Position numbers and translations under genes: made by a program
The notes under the pieces: model-generated
The model's input: the letters and a program-made list of their open reading frames with translations, nothing else
What the model was told of the DNA's origin: nothing
Database searches by the model: none
DNA from: Longitalea luteola
GTDB lineage: Bacteria > Bacteroidota > Bacteroidia > Chitinophagales > Chitinophagaceae
Assembly (NCBI RefSeq): GCF_017356035.1
Contig: NZ_JAFIQX010000005.1
Coordinates: 62,001 to 126,000, forward strand
Direction of reading: 5' to 3'
Length of the DNA: 64,000 bases
Shown: positions 60,201 to 64,000 of the stretch, one piece after another
Layout of the letters: each line of letters opens with the position of its first letter
How positions within the stretch are numbered: position 1 is the first letter of the stretch

Positions 60201-63200
60201 CTCTGACCTGGTTGAGAACGGTGTGCATGAGTATACTAATTTAAACAATTCAGGTGCTGTTATCAGGATCATCACAAATACCGCTGTGGAGAAGATCATC
60301 AGGAACCAGTCAGAGAATACACGATATCTCATCACTTTACGTAAGGCAAGGAACGTAACCATTGACGGTAGTGTGAACGGAAGCGGGCGATACCTGCATT
60401 TCATCAGCGGAAAGGCAGTCCCTGTAAATACCCTGCCGGTAATACTTATTGCCGAAGGATCAGGCATAAGTATCAAAAATTGTGTTTTCGAAACAAATGG
60501 CACCAGCACCTGGGGCGAGGCCATGAGAATAGATCCCAATACAACCAGGTTGTTGATCGAAGGAAATAAATTTACAAATATCGAAAGCAGCAATACGGCA
60601 GTAGCCGGGTTACCAGGTTCTGCCATCTATTTATCGATTGGCAGCACCGATTCGGTGGTGATCAGGCAAAATGAGATAACGAATTTTGGTACCGGCGGCA
60701 TTTTTGTTTTTCAATCAGGCTTACATGCAGGCGGCAGGGTTATAATCGATGGAAACCATTTTTATCATAATTCAGCCATAAAAGCGGTTAAAGGCCGGAC
60801 TGTCATCAGTATCAATACAAGTATAAATTGCGAAGTGCGTAATAATTATATCGGAGGTTCGGCGCCTTATTGTGGAGGCGCTCCATGGCAGTTTACGGGA
60901 TGGACATCAACCACCGATTACTCTTCCTTTAGGGGCATTGTAGTAGATGGCGGAAACGGATCATCTATCCAGGGAAATACCATTCAGAACATCAGGTTTA
61001 TTGATTGGGGTTTTTCATTCAGGGGAATAGTAACTGCAGGAAGCTCGAAAATTGGTACAGAAAAAGGAAATCTCATTGGCAGTCTGACAAACGATTCCAG
61101 TATTTATAATAAAGATAATGTTATCGCCATAAGCGGACAGGGATCGATGCTGCACGTCGAGAATAATATCATAGCAGGCATTACTGCCGGATATGCAGTA
61201 GGTATTGAAGCACAAGGCACTCACGGTGTGATCAGGAAGAACCTGGTTGTCAACTTTAAAACAACACAGCGGTTGGCAACAGCTGGTTATGCAGGTATGA
61301 AGCTGGGCGTTCATAATGGCGTTATTGAAGATAATACGATCAAACAATTGATACATGTTTCTGAAACGGATGGCAGTAATTTATATGGACTAGACGTAAG
61401 TCCGATGATCCAAAACAGTCAGTTGTTGATACAGCGCAACAGGATAGCGGATTTACAAACCCGCTACACAGGAAGTACACCACAAAAGCTGTGGGGCATC
61501 AGGATCGGGGATGGAAATTTCAGCCTGCACAATAACCAACTCAATCTTACAGGTGGCCATATACCTGCTCAGGTTGATATAGTAGGAATTGGGTTGGAAA
61601 CCCAGAACCTGGCCATAGCCAAAGGAAAAGTCTATTACAATACCGTAAGGCTGGCAGGGACCACCTTATCAAATGGCAACTCTTACGCCCTGCTGATAGC
61701 AAACGGAACCCCGGCTTACCATGTCAGAAATAACATTTTGTATAATGAAAGGACTGGCGGCACCGGAAAACATCTGGCATTGGCTGATATGAATGCGGTA
61801 GCGAATCCTGCCTGGCAGGCCGGCGCTATCAATTATAACCTGTATGTTACGAGTGACCCTGCTTTTGTTTGCCAATACCGTACAACCGGTTTTGTCAATC
61901 TGGATCAATGGCGTGCATTATCACAAGGCGATAACGCTTCCTATGCCGTGCGGGTGGCGGATGTTCCGGTTGATTCGCTGTTTGTCGCTGTTGCGGATAA
62001 TGATCTTAACATACTTACAACCAGTCAACGGTCATGGTATGTAAATGGTAAAGGCATGCCGGTTGATTCGGTGAGTGGTGATTTTGAGATGGCTGCCGGC
62101 GTGCGGTCAACAACTGCTGCCGGAGGAGCCACCGATATAGGCAGCGACGAATTTGACACCAATACGATGCCGATGCCGCTGCTCGTAAAAGGCGATCATG
62201 TGCCGGGCGGCAGGGAGCAGCTTATTGTAAATGGCAGAACCGTTGCTGCCATTCATTGGGGAACAACGGGAATTTTACCAGATCTGGGCGAGGCCGCCTT
62301 TTACAGCGGGGTTTGGCCGAATGATACAACAAACAATGGTGCTGTTTATCATGCCGGTTATCTGAACGGGTACTGGCATATACCTGCAACAGGCGGAAGT
62401 AATTATACTTACAGCATTACATTCTATTATGATTCTTCCATGCTCGGCAAAGTAACCGATCCGGCAAATATGGTCATTAATAAACGGCAACCAGGCGTAC
62501 CCGGAAGCTGGGAGGTAATTCAGCCGACGGTTGTAGATCTGGAAGAGCGATCGATCAGTGTTACGGATCAAACTTCCTTTTCAGAGTTCACGGCTACTGA
62601 TGTGGCCGCTACACTGAGATCGGGGGTTCTTTCACCGGATGTCCTGATCGTTAACCAGGCTGTTGATCAACCGGCTTCATCGACCGGTTCAACGATCACC
62701 GCAGCATTTACCGAATTTAATCAGGGGCAGGCATCAGCCGGAATACATAAAATACTTTTCTATTTGTCGCCTGATGACATGGTAACGCCGGATCGAAATG
62801 GTGATCTGTTACTTGGTGAACTGGAGGTGAATGGTGGTGTTGCTGTCAATACCGCTACCGGTCCGTTGCATAAGAAGCTGGTTATTCCGTGTTCGGTTAT
62901 TCCTGGTAATTACAATTTACTCTTTGTAGCAGATGGCGCCAGCCAGTTAAAGGAAATGAATGAGAAGAACAATGTCGTAAGCGTTCCCGTGACGATCGCT
63001 GCTGGTGTTACGCTTCCGGCAAAACCGGTGATCACTGCCTCGCCGGCACCAGTTGTGTGTGCACCAGGTATCGTTACACTTTCCGCCAATAACGCCGACT
63101 GCAATGGCTGTACGTATAGCTGGAGCAATGGGGCAACCGGTAACACCTTATCGGTACCGGGCTCTGGTACCTATACCGTTACTGCTACCAATGTTTGTGG

Positions 63201-64000
63201 AGCGGCTAGTGCAAGCCAGGTAGTAACCATAAAACCAACGCCCACTGTCCTGGTAACTGCCGCAGCTACTCATATTTGCTCTGGTGATGCCGTGACGCTG
63301 ATGGCCAATGGGGCGGGAACCTATAACTGGACCGGCGCAGGGTTGAACGCCACTACGGGTTCTGTTGTGAAAGTAACGCCATGGGATAATGGAACCGCTG
63401 TGTACACAGTAACCGGAACCAGTGACGGATGTTCTGCTTCTGCAACAGTTAGCGTAAACATTTCTTCTACTGTAACGCCGTCCCTTCAGATAAGCGCATC
63501 AGAATGCCTTTCAGGAACGGTCAATTTTCAAGCAACAGCGGTTAATGCCGGTTCCAATCCCTTTTATCAATGGATGGTCAATAATGTTAATTACGGTGGA
63601 GGGCCGGAAATTACAGTAGACAATATAAGCAACAGTACAAAGGTTTACTGTGAACTTACGTCTGGCAACTATTGTGCAAATCCCCGAACGGTAAATGCAA
63701 CGGTAACCGTTTCCTGTTCACCGACGGCTGTTCCGGATATCGACGGTATGGAAAGTTATTCACTAGGCCCTAATCCTTCCCGTGGCTTGTTCGAAATGAA
63801 GATGACATTTAACCGGTTAAAGCAGGTGCGTATCACCATAATTGATGTGAATGGAAAAGTGGTATATCGGGGCGTACCTTTCAATGTATCGGGCACTGTA
63901 TCAAAGCAGATCGATCTCAGGCATTTGGGAACTGGTTTATATTATTTGCAGGTGATGGCAGACAAGGACTATTTTACCGATAAACTCCTGTTGGTTCGAT
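57253..64000 (+). CDS. Giant secreted beta-helix protein with T9SS sorting domain (runs off the right edge)
   Basis: One frame stays open from the ATG at 57253 to the end, 2249 codons plus one base. A signal peptide (MKKFLTFCLLLICTISSSK) is followed by two right-handed beta-helix regions of N-rich rungs, about residues 30-790 and 940-1630. Each contains a GGSAxxCGGAP motif (near 283 and 1201) and ends with TDIGAD or TDIGSDEF. A CARDB-like domain follows (about 1785-1910: LIVNQAVDQPASSTGS, EKNNVVSVPVTI), then two or three Ig/PKD-like domains with CYS pairs (1920-2155), then a type A T9SS sorting domain (YSLGPNPSRGLFEMKM, LGTGLYYLQV). The end LLLVR is what such domains usually finish with, so only the stop codon is likely missing. 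Helix domains of this kind often bind or cut polysaccharides; no catalytic site was recognised. Confidence 0.9.
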   Translation, partial: MKKFLTFCLLLICTISSSKLVARPFSMSGVYPVGPAGTYPTITAAVNALRAASVSGAVILELQAGYKSTGELFPLTFHGIQNVDASRTITIRPAAGAANLVITSGNDIATVDLNNARYIHFDGRPGGMGTARQLSIINTYGTAVRFINGASDNGFHYVQIQSSRTSGEAKPIVHFSTSVQAITTGNNNNIIQNSAISGNGSLFAGIYSLGTIAKKNSSNKLLNNLIFNYGSNGVRLEENSDAWEISGNSFYHTTGSISRNVGIYVNDTTSSAFVITDNFIGGSAANCGGAPRDYYTSYSGIQLSTGTSSYTSIQNNTIANVRFGAASFGDYFAGIYLMNGKFKCGDIAGNIIGSQSTTGNITIAARDSHIEAFGIVTGTGYDKDSGIDTCYIRNNKIGGFYGGVSNTTVYPPELVISGIYMRYQKKGYAELVNNTVGSPSLYNSISINSKITTQHIYGIRCENYDVLPSSAFDIISNNLIANLSGNTTGIYVDELKALLMNNTIRHIYDTLSAYAMSVTTGGIDVRSLAGNSVVSGNTIHSLSTVGSGTISQFGIRANRCEHAVITKNFIHSLQCSGSSSTICGLQMDAGYKMHITNNMVRLGVDADGRLLSGDHVIKGIVLQPMETLISHNSVWLGGTGDRHSAALELLPTSTMRSRIRNNIFVNTRSANGSLDNYHYAINALSAGIDENEINYNIYYVSGKKGLLGYYPVYDFTKEYNYFSTLMEWRKRTHVDSNSIFYNPNFVNATGNAASVDLHLANGTPAEGQGVLDNDIPEDIDNESRTAFSATDIGADAGNYTYQDGDAPVLTHGSFLGQPVNSSFVYTVKITDNGAGVDTSGNNKPRMWFRKKFPAESAWASIPGYLVSGQLHAGVWGFHPDFAGAGVPVQVGDSLEYYFVAQDKGPVANVGFSNVTGTAHANVLAQTSAPVTPLKLLIYGIFPDTVYVGAAQQYPSLSNDGGFFQASKTNLFDTTAASLTVVITSDLVENGVHEYTNLNNSGAVIRIITNTAVEKIIRNQSENTRYLITLRKARNVTIDGSVNGSGRYLHFISGKAVPVNTLPVILIAEGSGISIKNCVFETNGTSTWGEAMRIDPNTTRLLIEGNKFTNIESSNTAVAGLPGSAIYLSIGSTDSVVIRQNEITNFGTGGIFVFQSGLHAGGRVIIDGNHFYHNSAIKAVKGRTVISINTSINCEVRNNYIGGSAPYCGGAPWQFTGWTSTTDYSSFRGIVVDGGNGSSIQGNTIQNIRFIDWGFSFRGIVTAGSSKIGTEKGNLIGSLTNDSSIYNKDNVIAISGQGSMLHVENNIIAGITAGYAVGIEAQGTHGVIRKNLVVNFKTTQRLATAGYAGMKLGVHNGVIEDNTIKQLIHVSETDGSNLYGLDVSPMIQNSQLLIQRNRIADLQTRYTGSTPQKLWGIRIGDGNFSLHNNQLNLTGGHIPAQVDIVGIGLETQNLAIAKGKVYYNTVRLAGTTLSNGNSYALLIANGTPAYHVRNNILYNERTGGTGKHLALADMNAVANPAWQAGAINYNLYVTSDPAFVCQYRTTGFVNLDQWRALSQGDNASYAVRVADVPVDSLFVAVADNDLNILTTSQRSWYVNGKGMPVDSVSGDFEMAAGVRSTTAAGGATDIGSDEFDTNTMPMPLLVKGDHVPGGREQLIVNGRTVAAIHWGTTGILPDLGEAAFYSGVWPNDTTNNGAVYHAGYLNGYWHIPATGGSNYTYSITFYYDSSMLGKVTDPANMVINKRQPGVPGSWEVIQPTVVDLEERSISVTDQTSFSEFTATDVAATLRSGVLSPDVLIVNQAVDQPASSTGSTITAAFTEFNQGQASAGIHKILFYLSPDDMVTPDRNGDLLLGELEVNGGVAVNTATGPLHKKLVIPCSVIPGNYNLLFVADGASQLKEMNEKNNVVSVPVTIAAGVTLPAKPVITASPAPVVCAPGIVTLSANNADCNGCTYSWSNGATGNTLSVPGSGTYTVTATNVCGAASASQVVTIKPTPTVLVTAAATHICSGDAVTLMANGAGTYNWTGAGLNATTGSVVKVTPWDNGTAVYTVTGTSDGCSASATVSVNISSTVTPSLQISASECLSGTVNFQATAVNAGSNPFYQWMVNNVNYGGGPEITVDNISNSTKVYCELTSGNYCANPRTVNATVTVSCSPTAVPDIDGMESYSLGPNPSRGLFEMKMTFNRLKQVRITIIDVNGKVVYRGVPFNVSGTVSKQIDLRHLGTGLYYLQVMADKDYFTDKLLLVR

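Overview
The window looks like chromosomal DNA from a member of the Bacteroidota, most likely the Chitinophagaceae (Niastella or Chitinophaga-like; this lineage is an inference from gene content and style). The signs are promoters of the TAnnTTTG type in front of pyrG, yidC, rpsL, fusA, rpsJ and rpsA, A/T-rich start regions without clear Shine-Dalgarno sites, type IX secretion (T9SS) C-terminal sorting domains, an RfaD-type heptose epimerase, and secreted S9, S8 and M57 peptidases. Nothing in the window looks like a plasmid, phage or integrative element, and I found no tRNA, rRNA or CRISPR array by eye.

Layout. 1-324 is the 5' part of a leftward glycosyltransferase. 511-9726 holds rightward housekeeping genes: purL (purines), rfaD (LPS heptose), proC (proline), a small membrane ORF, pyrG (CTP) and yidC (membrane insertion). 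10258-20317 is mixed: two small secreted proteins, a TPR protein, phosphosulfolactate synthase, aroE, a thioesterase, an ECF sigma factor with its membrane partner, rdgB, an unknown protein and ilvE. 20507-45744 is the str/S10/spc ribosomal region, opened up by foreign cargo: rpsL-rpsG, then a leftward T9SS subtilisin-like protease and two tandem M57 metalloprotease lipoproteins, then fusA, then a DPP4-like peptidase and a lipoprotein, then rpsJ and the long run rplC to secY-map. The usual continuation (infA, rpmJ, rpsM, rpsK, rpsD, rpoA, rplQ) is absent; a flavoprotein, a DinB protein and rpsA follow. 50957-57000 has a HAD phosphatase, an acyltransferase, a thioesterase, a dipeptide epimerase, proline dehydrogenase and a dienelactone hydrolase. 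From 57253 to the right edge one open frame of at least 2249 codons encodes a giant secreted beta-helix protein ending in a T9SS sorting domain.

The most unusual feature is in the gaps. Nearly every intergenic space, including most gaps inside the ribosomal protein run, contains an imperfect inverted repeat whose two arms are built from short repeated words (about 7-13 bases). The words differ from locus to locus, yet the two arms of one locus usually match each other. Some elements run into stop codons, one family is repeated in near-identical form at distant loci in opposite orientation, one forms a 198-bp triplicate, and one set of words lies in frame inside a flavoprotein gene. I could not assign these to a repeat family I know. 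They are the best candidate for something undescribed here.
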